DNA of 64,000 bases from positions 1,612,001-1,676,000 of the forward strand of contig OZ020251.1 in NCBI GenBank assembly GCA_963971285.1. Reading direction: 5' to 3'. Position 1 is the first letter of the stretch. Each line of letters opens with the position of its first letter. Shown one piece after another: positions 24,101-35,260 of this stretch. The position numbers were made by a program, and so were the translations under genes. The notes beneath the pieces were generated by a model. It worked only from the letters and a program-made list of their open reading frames with translations, made no database searches and was not told where the DNA came from. Source of the DNA: Astropecten irregularis. Taxonomy: Eukaryota; Echinodermata; Asteroidea; Paxillosida; Astropectinidae.

Positions 24101-26451
24101 TGTTCACAGATTTACATATAACTTTCAGAGTGAAGATGATGGTGGTAGAATCACACAATTAAAAAAATTCCGTCTGAAATTGTGTATTTATCCCGAAATT
24201 AGTCAAACAAAGAACGAAACCAATTTTGATCTCGGGGTAAGATCAAAACCATTCTTTATGTTTTATAAGAAACGATCGATGAGTAAGGTTTTCGCATTTT
24301 TTTCTTCTTGTGAATCAGATGTCCGATTGAGTTCAAATTTTCACAGATTTATCGTTTCATGAACATGCTGGATAAGACAAAATGTGAGTGCTGTTCTGTG
24401 ACATATCAATCATGTCTTTAAGATTGGCGACTTACTGTATGATAGGTTCTCTATTTCTAACGTTGAACCATTTGATATAGTCCGTGCCAATGGCCTTGAA
24501 GTCGATATTCCGTGAGGTCAGCAGTTTGTATTCTGCTGGAAACTCTTTCCTGATCTGTTCTGCTGCATTCAGCCCGTCTGTGAATTGGTTCACCCCGCCT
24601 GTGACGTCACTCGTCCTGACAACAGAATGAAGCATCTGAATCTATGGATCAATTATGAACATCAATATTCTTAGTTTACCCTGGAGTTCAGGCAACAATT
24701 TTAATTGAAAATGGTCCTTGATTTCCATGCATTTCCAAGTGTCAAAGCCATTGTCACCATTGTCATTGTGTCAATATGACAATGTGTCATAGCATGGAGG
24801 TAGGAAGTACACACCTCCATTGTCATATTGTCATTGTACTGAAAATACATTGTGCAAATGTCAAGTGCTGTCATTTTGTTTGGTAATCTATCATTATGCC
24901 ATTGTCGTTGTCATTTGTTTGGTTAATAATCTATCATTATGCCATTGTCATTTGTTTGGTAATCTATCATTATGCCATTGTCCTTGTCATTTGTTTGGTA
25001 ATCTATCATTATGCCATTGTCATTTGTTTGGTAATCTATCATTATGCCATTGTCGTTGTCATTTGTTTGGTAATCTATCATTATGCCATTGTCGTTGTCA
25101 TTTGTTTGGTAATATATCATTATGCCATTGTCATTGTATTGGTAAATTATCATTGTTCAGTTGTCATTGTCATGGTCAGCTAATAAAAGTTTTCAAGCAC
25201 CATCCATGGTGGCACCCCTATCTTCATGGTTGTTTATCATCACCACAGTGGTGATAGTGAAATAGTGGTGATGATGATATCGGGTCACCATTATCACCAT
25301 CATAATTCAAGTGCATTCACCACAAAGTGTAGCAGGCACAGGTACTTACGCCAGGGTTAAATTTTCTGTATGGTTGATCCACATGAAGCCCGATATGATT
25401 AGCCGTGTAGGCAAGATTGCAAGCATCAACTTTGTTCAAAACTTGGAACTCCAGCCTTCAGAAAGGAAGAGAAAGCAAACAAGATGAGATAATTGTAGAA
25501 ATTTGAGCAGCAAAGACTGGGCAAATTAAAACAAATTAATCTGTTATCCTCCATCAATAAAGATAAGATACATGTACACACTGGCGTAACTAGGGAAAAC
25601 GGCGCGCGGGGCAGTGTAAGCGCTAAAACTGCGCCCCTAATTCCAACTTCTTATTTTAATAACACAAGAAAATCAGACAAGTTGAAATTGACATTTTTCT
25701 TTCTTAATTGTTCAAACTTCATCGGATTAGATTTCCAATAAACAGAACAGCTCCCCTTTTTGACCTTTGCGTTTTTTGCGCCCCTACAAAAACGGCCCCT
25801 TGGGGCACGTTTTCCTGTTGCCCCACCCTAGTTACGACACTGCCCGTACAGCTGTGATTCAACTCGATGTAAAGATAAATAATACGCAAAGTGTGTAGCA
25901 TGTAACTTTTACCCGTTTCCTGTCGGCTTCAAATAAGCGATTTTGTCGGCCAGTTTCCGGACAGCTCCTTGTTCAGTAGGTGCACCTGTTACCAGAGCCA
26001 ACCCCTTGGTGTTCAAGACTTCCAGCCAGTTATACAGCTCCATGTCATCTTGTAGAACCTTCTGGAAGTCAAAGGTGGGTATGTTGCCATTCATCTCAGC
26101 TCCCCACATCTCCAGCTTGGGATGGCTCACTGAATCTCTCTCTACCTCTGAGAAGCGTTGGTCATTGAGCCAGTCGGCGTGGAAGTCACTCCGGTGCTGG
26201 TCGGGCCAAGTGATGCTCAGGATACGGCCTTCATTGACGACTTCCTCGGTGGATGGTGTCACATCGGGATCCAGGTCGGTCATTAAGGATGCTCGCTGTC
26301 CGGAGGATGGATGGTAGCATTGGGTACAGAGGCAGTTATCCCTCAGCCAGACGTAGGGATAGGTTCCTTGGAAACCATTGCTGATGTCTGCTCGATACCA
26401 GCGCTTTGCATCATCCCTTGAAATCTTCAACAACCGGAGAACAGACGCCAT
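21144..26451 (-). CDS. Gamma-butyrobetaine dioxygenase-like protein, copy B, 5 coding exons, 395 residues
   Basis: Exons in order: 25913-26451, 25350-25455, 24436-24641, 21917-22083, 21144-21313, with the same five lengths as copy A and intact splice sites. The zinc set (Cys40/42/45, His86), HVD iron motif (204-206), distal His352 and Arg365 are all present. Differences from A include VTPS and NEGRI near residues 64-77, WPDQH for WPDKH, LHSVV for LHCVA at the start of exon 3, NIDFKAIGTDYIKW in mid exon 3 and GDKLNF for GDKLKF at the C terminus. Introns are 457, 708, 2352 and 603 bases. Intron 1 carries a hAT-like insertion also present in copy D. The gene diverges from copy C: the two ATGs are 1.15 kb apart, so the spacer may hold a shared control region. 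The product is probably soluble, in the carnitine synthesis family, with the same altered cage positions (TGNGLEF). Confidence 0.88.
21370..21797. repeat. 11-bp minisatellite in intron 4 of copy B, inside a tRNA-like SINE
   Basis: Units ATATCACACCA mixed with CAGTATCACAC. A B-box remnant GGATTCAACC lies at 21348-21357 and an A-box remnant CCAACAATGAGCTATCC at 21800-21816, as in copies A, C and D. Confidence 0.9.
22210..22570. mobile_element. TTAA-flanked MITE, intron 3 of copy B
   Basis: Starts TTAAAGGTAGTATCATACTT and ends AAAGTATGATACTACC (inverted). The collinear element in copy D is 41640-42000, so it predates the B-D split. A partial second copy follows at 22576-22790. Confidence 0.7.
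22885..23315. repeat. Direct repeat of about 95 bp flanking a 'GTACGTACGC' repeat
   Basis: GGCCTAATACACCGAATCGG through GTGTGTGGTAGGCCT occurs at 22889-22975 and again at 23217-23302. The DNA between includes GGGGGAGGGGGGGACAAAA and the widespread motif of cDNA-like GGGCCGTCCATAAAGTACGT (on the minus strand). The whole block recurs in copy D at 40925-41355. Confidence 0.7.
23484..23843. mobile_element. TTAA-flanked MITE, second copy in intron 3 of copy B
   Basis: TTAAGGTTGTATCATACTTT ... ACCAAAGTATGATATTACC inverted ends. The counterpart in copy D is at 40391-40749. Confidence 0.68.
24860..25165. repeat. 33/39-bp minisatellite in intron 2 of copy B
   Basis: Units of CATTTGTTTGGTAATCTATC plus ATTATGCCATTGT, with a 6-bp insert (CGTTGT or CCTTGT) making 39-mers that alternate with 33-mers. 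About eight units. Copy D has the same array inverted (38190-38540). Copies A and C have only unexpanded traces. All three frames are open across it because both lengths are multiples of three. Confidence 0.88.
25579..25842. mobile_element. hAT-like MITE in intron 1 of copy B
   Basis: Ends CACTGGCGTAACTAGGG and CCCTAGTTACGACACTG. Flanks CATGTACA and CCCGTACA agree at 6 of 8 bases, as an aged 8-bp duplication would. The same element is at the same place in copy D (37484-37762) and absent from A and C. Confidence 0.75.
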
Positions 26452-26479
26452 TGCTGTGAAATTATCAATCAAACAAATT

Positions 26480-26690
26480 TAGGACCCACAGAGATGCATC
26501 ATATCACCCAGTGAAATACATGTACACTGAATGTCAAAGGCACTGTATACGAATAAGAACCAAACATTCTTTTTATCAACAAAATAAACAATGACTGGCA
26601 AAATGTTGGCTACAAAGGTTGAAAATAATGACAAACATTGTAAATCAAGATGGTATATACACGAATATCGAGTGTTTAGGGCGTAAGAAT
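26480..26690. repeat. Inner end of the left palindrome arm, upstream of copy B
   Basis: The complement of this stretch (AACCTTTGTAGCCAACATTT, GCCAGTCATTGTTTA, CCCTAAACACTCGA) matches 27385-27580 upstream of copy C with scattered differences. It should hold the promoter and non-coding first exon of copy B, but I see no clear TATA box. Confidence 0.75.
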
Positions 26691-26803
26691 TGTTCAAGGA
26701 AGATTAAGTGATTGCGAACAATCATTGACCATATTGGGTAAGTTCGAGCAACTTTGGTGTCAGAAAATTAGACACTAATCTTGATTATTGGCGCGCGTGA
26801 CCA

Positions 26804-26952
26804 GGGGCCGATTTCACTAACGCATTGCGATCATCGTAAAGTCCAAATCCATCGCTAAACAGAAAATCGATCGCTACTTTGCGTAGCAATTTTCCGTTTA
26901 GCGATGGATTTGGGCTTTACGATGATCGCAAAGCGTTAGTGAAATCGACCCC
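26804..26952. mobile_element. Foldback MITE in the palindrome spacer
   Basis: GGGGCCGATTTCACTAACGC ... GCGTTAGTGAAATCGACCCC, with arms CCAAATCCATCGCTAAAC and its complement around CGATCG. Sister of 2199-2335. Confidence 0.85.
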
Positions 26953-26954
26953 AG

Positions 26955-27101
26955 GGGCCGATTTCATAAAGCTCTGCGACGCGTCGTAACTCGATTTGCG
27001 ACGCGTCCTAGCTGCGACGCGTCGCATCTATGCGGTGAGTCCATAGAGAAAGGATGCGTCTTAACTCTACGACGCGTCGTAAGTTTTATGAAATCGGCCC
27101 C
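26955..27101. mobile_element. GACGCGTC-rich foldback MITE, abutting the previous one
   Basis: GGGGCCGATTTCATAAAGCT ... TTTATGAAATCGGCCCC. Inside are six copies of the palindrome GACGCGTC or GCGACGCGTC. It shares end motifs but not interior with its neighbour. Confidence 0.82.
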
Positions 27102-27164
27102 AGTACACATGACTGCGATACTGAGGTTCGGTGCCCATATAAGAGCTTTTATTTTTGTTTTCTT

Positions 27165-27225
27165 ATTCGAACCAGCGACCTCCGGAATATATACTGTATC
27201 AGGGCGCTCTTACCAACTGAACAAA
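27165..27225 (-). repeat. tRNA-derived SINE head
   Basis: Minus-strand reading: GTTCAGTTGGTAAGAGCGCC (A box) ... GGAGGTCGCTGGTTCGAATA (B box GGTTCGAATAA). Arms do not form a full cloverleaf, so this is a SINE head, not a tRNA gene. Confidence 0.65.
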
Positions 27226-27597
27226 GAACAAAGAACATGAGTTCAACATACAAAACCTTTAAACCCTATAACTCAGTTTCAGATAAATCCATATCTTTTC
27301 CCTTATTTCAATCTTGATAATAATAGGCTGTCATTTTTTTTTACCCCACTTAAACTGTTAGAGTGTTTACCATGCATGGTTTTCCTTATGCCCTAAACAC
27401 TCGAGATATTCCTGTACCATCTTCATGTACACTGTTGCTCAACCTTTGTAACCAACATTTTGCCAGTCATTGTTTATGTTGTTGATAAAATGTTTGTTTT
27501 GGATCGTATACGATGCCCTTGACATTCAGTTTATTTCACTGGGTGATGCATCTACATGGTCCTGAATTAGTTTGTATGATTGATTATTGTCACAGCA

Positions 27598-30500
27598 ATG
27601 GCGTCTGTTCTCCGGTTGTTGAAGATTTCAAGGGATGATGTGAAGCGCTGGTATCGAGCAGACATCAGCAATGGTTTCCAAGGAACTTATCCCTACGTCT
27701 GGCTGAGGGATAACTGCCTCTGTACCCAATGCTACCATCCATCCTCTGGACAGAGAGCATCCTTAATGACCGACCTGGATCCCGATGTGATACCATCCAC
27801 CGAGGAAGTCGTCGATGAAGGCCGTACCCTGAGCATCACCTGGCCCGATAAGCACCGGAGTGACTTCCATGCCGACTGGCTCAATGACCAACGATTCTCA
27901 GAGGTAGAGAGAGATTCGGTGAGCCATCCCAAGCTGGAGATGTGGGGAGCTGAGATGAATGGCAACATACCCACTTTTGAATTCCAGAAGGTTCTGCAAG
28001 ATGACATGGAGCTGTACAACTGGCTGGATGTCTTGAACACCAAGGGGTTGGCTCTGGTAACAGGTGCACCGACTGAGCAAGGAGCTGTCCGGAAACTGGC
28101 CGACAAAATCGCTTATTTGAAGCCGACAGGAAGCGGGTAAAAGTTAAATGCTACACACTTTGCGTATTATTTATCTTTACATCGAGCTGAATCACAGCAC
28201 AGGTATCTTATTATACATGTTTAATGATGGATAATGAAATATTAATTTGTTAAAATTTGCCTCCAATTTCTGCATTTATCTCATGTTGTTTGCTTTGTCT
28301 TTCTGAAGGCTGGAGTTCCAAGTTCTGAACAAAGTTGATGCCTGTGACCTTGCTTACACGGCTAATCACATCGGGCTTCATGTGGATCAGCCATACAGAA
28401 AATTTAACCCTGGCGTAAGTACCTGTGCCTGCTACACTTTGTGATGAAGACACATGAATTGTAAAAAAGGTAAAGTACTTTAAAGGGAGTATCATACATC
28501 ATAAAGGGACCATACAGGGTATGAAGATGGTGGTGGTAGAAACATACTGTTAAAATTGTTCCGCCTGAAATGGTGTATTTATCCAGAAATTAGTCAAACA
28601 ACGACCGAAAATCTTTTTGATCTTTTAAAAGATCAAACATAAAAGAGAAAACACTTAAGAAATACTGTGGCCGTTTTTCGCTGTTTTCTCAAAAAGTGGG
28701 CAACGTATGGGACTGAAATTTTCACAGATTACTTTTCAGTACTGTATCTTCCTTGATATTTTTGCCCACGTATATGTATTTCCTTGACAAAAACCAAAGT
28801 ATGATATTACCTTTAAAGCACTTGAATTGTGAAGGTGATACTGGTGAGATTGATCGATATCTTCCTCACCACAATATCACTATCACCACATGATAATAAT
28901 ACCATTATGAAGATAGATGTCACCACTGACGCTGCCTGAAGACTATTTTAACTGACCATGACAATGACAATTGAACAATGATAAATATTGGCAATACAAT
29001 GACAATGACAATGGCATAATGATATACCAAACAAAATGACAGCAATTTCTTGCACAATGTATTGTCAGAACAATGACAATATGACCATGGAGGTGTGCCC
29101 TACCTGCATACACCATGACACAGTGGCAACACAATGACAATGTTGACAATGGCTTTGACACTTGGAAATGCATGGAAATCAAGGACAATTTTCAATTAAA
29201 TTTCTTGCCTGAACTCCAGGGTAAAATGAGAATATTGATGTTCATAATTGATCCATAGATTCAGATGCTTCATTGTGTTGCCAGGACGAGTGACGTCACA
29301 GGCGGTGGGAATCAATTCACAGATGGGTTGAATGCAGCAGAACAGATCAAGAAAGAGTTTCCAGCAGAATACAAACTATTGACCTCACGTAATGTCGACT
29401 TCATGTACATTGGCACGGATTATGTCAAAGGGTTCAACGTAAGAAACAGAGTACCTATCATACAGTAAGTTGCCAATCTTAAGCCCTTTTCACACTGCAG
29501 AGCCAATCCCCGGGAAATAAATCCCCGGGAAATTCCCACCCCAGCAACCATTCACACTAGACCCATGGAAACTCCCGGGGACACTTGCTTTTCTCCGGGG
29601 AAAAACGTAATTCCCCGGGGATTTCGGCTTTAACCATGATTGGTAAAGGTCACAGAACAGCACTCACACTTTGTCTGATCAAACATACATGAAATAATAA
29701 ACCTGTGAAAATTCGAGCTCAATCGGACATCTGAGTCACGAGAAAAAAAGAAGAAGCAAAAACCCGACTCACCTTTTCTTATAAAACATAAAGAATGGTT
29801 TTGATCTAATACCCCGAGATCAAAACTGTTTTCGGCCTTTGTTTAACTAATTTCAAGATAAATACACCATTTCAGACAGAAAATTTTTAACGGTATGTTT
29901 CTACCATCACCATCTTCATACACTGTAAGTTATAGGAAAATCTGTGAAGATTAGGTTTCGGTATGCTACCAAAGTATGAAAAACAAGTAAAGACATATTT
30001 GAGATAAAATGGCAACATGAAGTAACTTCTGTAATTGGATTTTATAATCGCAGGTGCAAAACCAACGGTGAATTCAAACAGATAAACTACAGCGACCATT
30101 CTAGGGCGCCCTCTATGTCCCTCCCCGTTGATGAGGTCACTGAGATGTACAGAGCTTTCAAGTTGTTTAACCAAGTGATGTATCGCCCTGGTAACGTGAT
30201 TTCACACACTCTTGCTCCAGGTTTGTTGATGGTGACTTTGTCTTTTAATTCAGTGTTGTATAAAAGACTGAATTCATCCTCATCATACTCGAATAGACAC
30301 CACTGACATACGTGTAGGGCTGGATAGCTCATTGTTGGCATATTGGTGTGACATTGGTGTGATGTTGGTGTGATATCGGTGTGGTATCTGTGTGATATTG
30401 GTGTGATATTGGTGTGATATCGGTGTGATATTGGTGTGATGTTGGTGTGATATTGGTATGATATACTGGTGTGATACTGGTGTGATATTGGTGTGATATC

Positions 30501-30893
30501 TGCGTGATATTGGTGTGATATTGGTGTGATATCTGCGTGATATTTTTGTGTTGTCGGTGTGATGTTGGTGTGATATCGGTGTGGTATACTGGTGTGATAC
30601 TGGTGTGATACTGGTGTGATATTGGTGTGATGTTGGTATGATATTGATGTGATATTGGTGTGATATTCCAGAGGTCGCAGGTTGAATCCAACTCAATTTA
30701 TCTTTATTTGTTCACATTTTCAGGTGAAATTGTGACCTTCAGCAATATTCGCGTGCTTCATGCTCGCAGTGCCTACACCATGACTGGGAATGGGATGCGC
30801 CATCTTGAAGGAGGTTACGTGGATTGGGATGAAACCCATTCTCGCATGCGCGTTCTCCGAGAAACCCTGTTTGGGGACAAGCTCAACTTCTAA
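27598..30893 (+). CDS. Gamma-butyrobetaine dioxygenase-like protein, copy C, 5 coding exons, 395 residues
   Basis: Exons 27598-28136, 28309-28414, 29259-29464, 30054-30220, 30724-30893, with lengths identical to A and B and intact splice sites. Iron ligands (HVD in exon 2, LHARSAY in exon 5), zinc Cys/His set and Arg365 are conserved. It has DDVKRWY near residue 16 like D, WPDKH and LHCVARTS like A, and GDKLNF like B, so it is a mosaic. Other private changes: GGGNQF in exon 3 and NYSDHSRAP in exon 4. Introns are 172, 844, 589 and 503 bases, the most compact of the four. Intron 3 carries a CCCCGGG-rich insertion at 29485-29640. An acceptor TTGTCACAG precedes the ATG, implying a non-coding first exon. 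It is divergent from copy B across the spacer. Confidence 0.88.
28480..28816. mobile_element. TTAA-flanked MITE in intron 2 of copy C
   Basis: TTAAAGGGAGTATCATACAT ... AAAGTATGATATTACCTTTAA, with TTAA at both ends (28480-28483, 28813-28816). No counterpart in intron 2 of the other three copies. Confidence 0.75.
30341..30664. repeat. 11-bp minisatellite in intron 4 of copy C, inside a tRNA-like SINE
   Basis: Units TGATATTGGTG and variants. A-box-like TGGATAGCTCATTGTTGGCA at 30321-30340 and B-box-like GGTTGAATCC at 30680-30689 bracket it. Confidence 0.9.
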
Positions 30894-32770
30894 GTCTTTC
30901 TTTGATTTCATCAAGATGATGAAATCTACGCGTTGTTGACGAGCACGTACAGGAACATTTCTCTTCATTCATCATGGATTCAATTTTGAGTTTAAGGGAA
31001 ATGTCATACATTGAAAAATTCAATTAAAAAAGATTCAATTTAAACAAATGAAACATTTCCAATTTTAATTGTATGGCTTTGGAAAGGTCTCAAAATGTAG
31101 AATAGAACATTCCACTCAAATAAACGGTACAATTTAGCCGTTTTCATGATAATTACGATCAAATACGTACGTGATAGTTTCACTTCCAGTCGTTTTAAAG
31201 CTTTGTTTACTATACAAAATTTAAGTATAACTTTATTTAATCATTCTTTCTTAACCAAAGCAATGGATGATTTGACCTATAGTATTCCCTTTTTTTTAAT
31301 CAGGAATTTACAACGTATCGATACACTTAATGATACTGTTGACCTTGTACAGGGTTTCTCCTGATAACTTATTGATTTCTTTTAAAGCCATTTTTCCTGT
31401 ATTAACTTAATACTTAACTTAAACGTAAGTTAATACAGGAAAAAATGGCTTTAAAAGAAATCAATAAGTTAATTTCAACGTGTTTAGGCAAAATTGATAC
31501 ATGCAAGGCGCAAAAGCCTCGAAATAATTTTGTGTAATATATGAAAATTGTTTTATGCCCTCAAAAATTTTCAACTTATTCCCTCTAAATCTTTTCTTGT
31601 TATTGAACTAATTTATGTTATTGGAATCATTTCTTGTTCTCAAAAATATTTTGGATGTATTCATGTGGATATCGTTTCGTGCCCTCAAATGCTGTATTAA
31701 ATACAGCATATCAGGCAAACTTATGATCCTGAAAAGAGTCAAAACAATGACCAAAAACAATTGCTCTTTTAAAGATCTAAACTAAAAGTAGGAGACTTAA
31801 ACAAAAAAAAATACAGTAGATCAAAATTGAGCTCTCCTAGGAAGAGTGAACCAAAGCATTGTAATCAAGGGGAATTAGGGCAACTGAGCATTTGTTTCTA
31901 ATTCTGTCTTTATATTAAATGATTTCTGTCATCTTACTTCTCTTCTCTTCTTGTATTTTCTCTTTTAAATCAAATTAAGGGAGTTAAATTCTCTACATAT
32001 ATAAATATTATCCAAATTGTCATCTTCTTTTCATCAGATGAAATCGTTGATGCCACTGCAGTTTTCTGTTACTTTTAGCCTTGTCAATCAGTAAATAATT
32101 ACCTTCTTGGTAATCTGCCATCCGATACTCACTACTGACACAGTTTGTGAGTATCGGGTGCAGCTGCTGTATTCATTTTTAAATTTTAATTTGACAATTG
32201 GGTCATCAGGGGAGTTTTATCTTGCAGTGTTGTAGGGTGATTTTTATTTTTGAATGCATGTTTGTAAGTTATATAATTTCAAGAATTATGAATTATGGAA
32301 ATATATACAGGCCTCATTAAAAGAGGAATTTCTCTCATAATAATGCAGTCTTATTGGTTTGTATTGGATTGTTTGATTAAAAGTGAATATCTGTTCTAAT
32401 TGTGTGGAAAATTCTCAATCATTCAATTTGGACAGCAGGTGTTTTGGCAGTCCGAATACCAAGTTACCAACTTGTTTGAGGTCATACGATATTCGATACT
32501 GCTAGATGTATTATATACCGTGGCCGAAGTATTTCGTATGGATCAAGTTGGGATGAGACTGAGGCTGCCGGACACTGGAGTGCTGAATGGATCTATTTTC
32601 ACTGGCTTATTTGAGGGAACTGTTCATACCCATTTCATCCTGTGTTATTAATGTGCATAGAGCTAGCTTCGTGGTGTGTACGTGGTACAGGACTACAAGG
32701 TATCATTCCATTCCTTCCCATTTCTTCCACGAGTCTATGCTAACAGAACAGTAAAATAACTAGGTGAGTG
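30894..32770 (+). repeat. 3'-side flank of copy C, shared with copy B
   Basis: Inverted counterpart of 19200-21143. A local hairpin, AAGTTAATACAGGAAAAAATGG and its complement, lies at about 31385-31470 and is private to this copy. No gene seen. Confidence 0.7.
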
Positions 32771-32784
32771 AGCAAGTAACTTGT

Positions 32785-33000
32785 GTGCAAAAATTTGCTT
32801 AGCACAAAAATGTCTCGCCCAATAAAACAAACCACCATTGAAAATTCCATTTGATATTCATGGTCAGCGAACAACAGCCCAAAGAACATTCACAAGTGAT
32901 ACACAACACGTGGAAATTTGGTTGTTAACCCTGTTTTTATCAAGACAGAAATGTCATGCTTAGCAAATTTTTGTGCTTAACAGTTTTATGAAATTGGCCA
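32785..33000 (+). repeat. GCTTAGCA-family element upstream of copy D
   Basis: Contains AAATTTGCTTAGCACAAAAATG, TGGTCAGCGAACAACAGCCC and TGAAATTGGCCAC. It is the uninterrupted counterpart of the element split by the 489-bp insertion upstream of copy A. Confidence 0.7.
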
Positions 33001-33883
33001 CAGAGCTGGATTTCACTAAACTTTAAGTTTAATCTTAAGATGAGTTGTCAGTATCACCATGGTGATTTGTATTGTGACATCACACTTTGCATAGCAATTA
33101 AGATTGGTTGATGATTTAAGATTGATCTTAGTGCTTGGTGAAATCGACCCCTGAATTTGTATGATTGACAATTTTCACAGCAATGGCGTCTGTTCTCCGG
33201 TTGTTGAAGATTTCAAGGGATGATGTGAAGCGCTGGTATCGAGCAGACATCAGCAATGGTTTCCAAGGAACCTATCCCTACGTCTGGCTGAGGGATAACT
33301 GCCTCTGTACCCAATGCTACCATCCATCCTCTGGACAGAGAGCATCCTTAATGACCGACCTGGATCCCGATGTGATACCATCCACCGAGGAAGTCGTCGA
33401 TGAAGGCCGTACCCTGAGCATCACCTGGCCCGATCAGCACAGGAATGACTTCCATGCCGACTGGCTCAATGACCAACGCTTCTCATTTCATTTCATTTCA
33501 TTTCATTTCATTTTTCATTTATTATTTTTGCAGGAACATACAAACATACAAACAGGAAATACAAGTTACATACAAAACTGTAAATCAAATATGGACGACA
33601 AAATCTTACATAGACTGAACAGTAAAAATGAGATAATAAGCTTACATGAAAAACAAAAAAACAAATAGCACCCCTGCAGGATTGCAAAAAAGTAAACTTA
33701 ATCACTGTCTAGTTGCTCTCCTTCAGTGCTATAACGGCAGACCAATAAAAAACAGACATTTCAAACAATAAAATGACAAAGGAATTGCATACATGTACAC
33801 TAACATTGGCAATGGATATAATAATAAAACATGTACATGATAAATAAATAAAAACAAATATCTATACAAATAGTGAATAAATC

Positions 33884-34207
33884 CTATGCAACTTTAATTA
33901 CATTGGCTTGAAGACCTGGAGTTAGTAAATGGTCCCTGAGTGCAGTATTAAATTGAGATAGACCAAAAACAACAGTATCCTTAACAGCTGAGGGCAATGC
34001 CTCCCATAATCTAGGGAATCTATGAAACAGGGAATAATGGGCTGCATTAGCCCTCGCCCTCAGATGATGAAATTTAACAGTATTTACATGTCTGGGATTA
34101 ATCTTGATATAATCATAAATAGGAATATCAAATTTATTATAAATACATTTTATCACAAACATCAATGAAAGGAAGTGTAATCTATTATTCAAAAAGGGTA
34201 ATCCCAA
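33884..34207 (-). pseudogene. LINE ORF2 C-terminal remnant
   Basis: Open frame with LRARANAAHYSLFHRFPRLW and NTALRDHL, typical of the region after the RT domain in CR1/Jockey-type elements (PRLWEALP, F...LRDHL). Separated by stops from the upstream frames. Confidence 0.65.
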
Positions 34208-34409
34208 CTGAATACACCTATCGGAATAAACAATGTCAATATCAGGATTAGTGGGAGCCCTTCTAGGCAGACCATAGAGCTAGGAACAGACCGCTTCCTA
34301 GCTCTACGGTCAGACCATGACAGAAGCGATTAAAACGCCTTTGTACTCTTTCCAGAGAATCTTGCAATGTGATGAGAGCAGGGCACCAGACTGGAACTGC
34401 ATACTCTAG

Positions 34410-34682
34410 TTAAGGCCGACTTATGGAACGATATAGTGTGGCAAGAATTTTAGGGTTTCTAGACTTAACAACTCTGCCAATGAATCCGTTAAGACGAGTA
34501 GCTTTGGAAATAATTGAGCTTATGTGTTGTTTCCAACTTAAATCCCTAGAAATAATAACACCGAGATATTTGTAATTATCCACTCTGTCCAGTGGATGAT
34601 CGCCAATTGTATATACAGGACTAGGAGGGTTTCTTGAACGGGTCACAATCATGACTTTACATTTATTACAATTTAAATCCAT
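34410..34682 (-). pseudogene. LINE reverse transcriptase thumb remnant
   Basis: Contains NCNKCKVMIVTRSRNPP and YKYLGVIISRDLSWKQHI, the K..VM..SR and YLGV.....L.W..HI motifs that follow the YADD box in non-LTR RTs. It directly follows the truncated RT frame; the catalytic core between them is deleted. Confidence 0.8.
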
Positions 34683-35260
34683 ATAATTGAGTTTACACCA
34701 ATGCGAGGTGGATTGGGAGCATCCAAGATATTAGCCCAAGTATGATATAAAGTGGTCAGCTGAGTCACACATGATCGTTTGGGAAGAAAGCCGTGTTGAG
34801 TGGGTGAAATTATTCCCCCGTTGTACATATGATTAATAACATGTTTAGAAATGATTCTTTCAAGAAGTTTCCCAACAACAGAGCATAATGAAATAGGCCT
34901 ATAATTGGACATAGTATGAGCATCACCTGATTTGAAAAGTGGTACTATATTTGCCAATTTCCATTCATGAGGCACGGAACCAGATATAAGAGACATATTG
35001 AACATTTTAGCTAGTGGTAGAGCTAAACTGTTACGAGCCAATTTAAGGAGCATTGGAGAAATCCCATCAGGTCCAGCAGATTTATGCATGTTCAGCTTTG
35101 ACAGTAGTTGGTTCACTTCAGCAGCATTAGTAGAAATGCTACCAAGACGAAAATTGGTGATGGAGTGATAACAATCTAATTCATTATGGCCATGAGACAA
35201 CTTACTAAAATTACTTTGAAAAATGCGATTGAAGTTCTGAGCAATACAGGGCGGGGTCAC
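34673..35260 (-). pseudogene. LINE reverse transcriptase N-terminal part, truncated
   Basis: Motifs HKSAGPDGISPMLLK, EWKLANIVPLFKSGDA, NYRPISLCSVVGKLLERII and TQHGFLPKRSC mark the fingers region of a CR1-like RT. After TTLYHTWANILDAP the normal palm (F..DWSKAFD, GVPQGS, YADD) is absent and the frame jumps to unrelated residues then a stop. Confidence 0.88.

Larger units (their letters stand above)
26700..27380. other. Central spacer of the large palindrome; candidate bidirectional control region
   Basis: Non-palindromic 0.7 kb between divergent copies B and C. Its left edge (26701-26803, with CTTTGGTGTCAGAAAATTAG) and right edge (27229-27375, with AACCCTATAACTCAGTTTCAG) match 44487-44590 and 45651-45809 in the second palindrome. 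Its middle is filled by two foldback elements and a SINE. Confidence 0.7.

Noticed and set aside
24820-25254. Open frames with Leu-Cys-His repeats, and at 38093-38563
   Set aside because: Product of the 33/39-bp minisatellite in intron 2; open in several frames at once.
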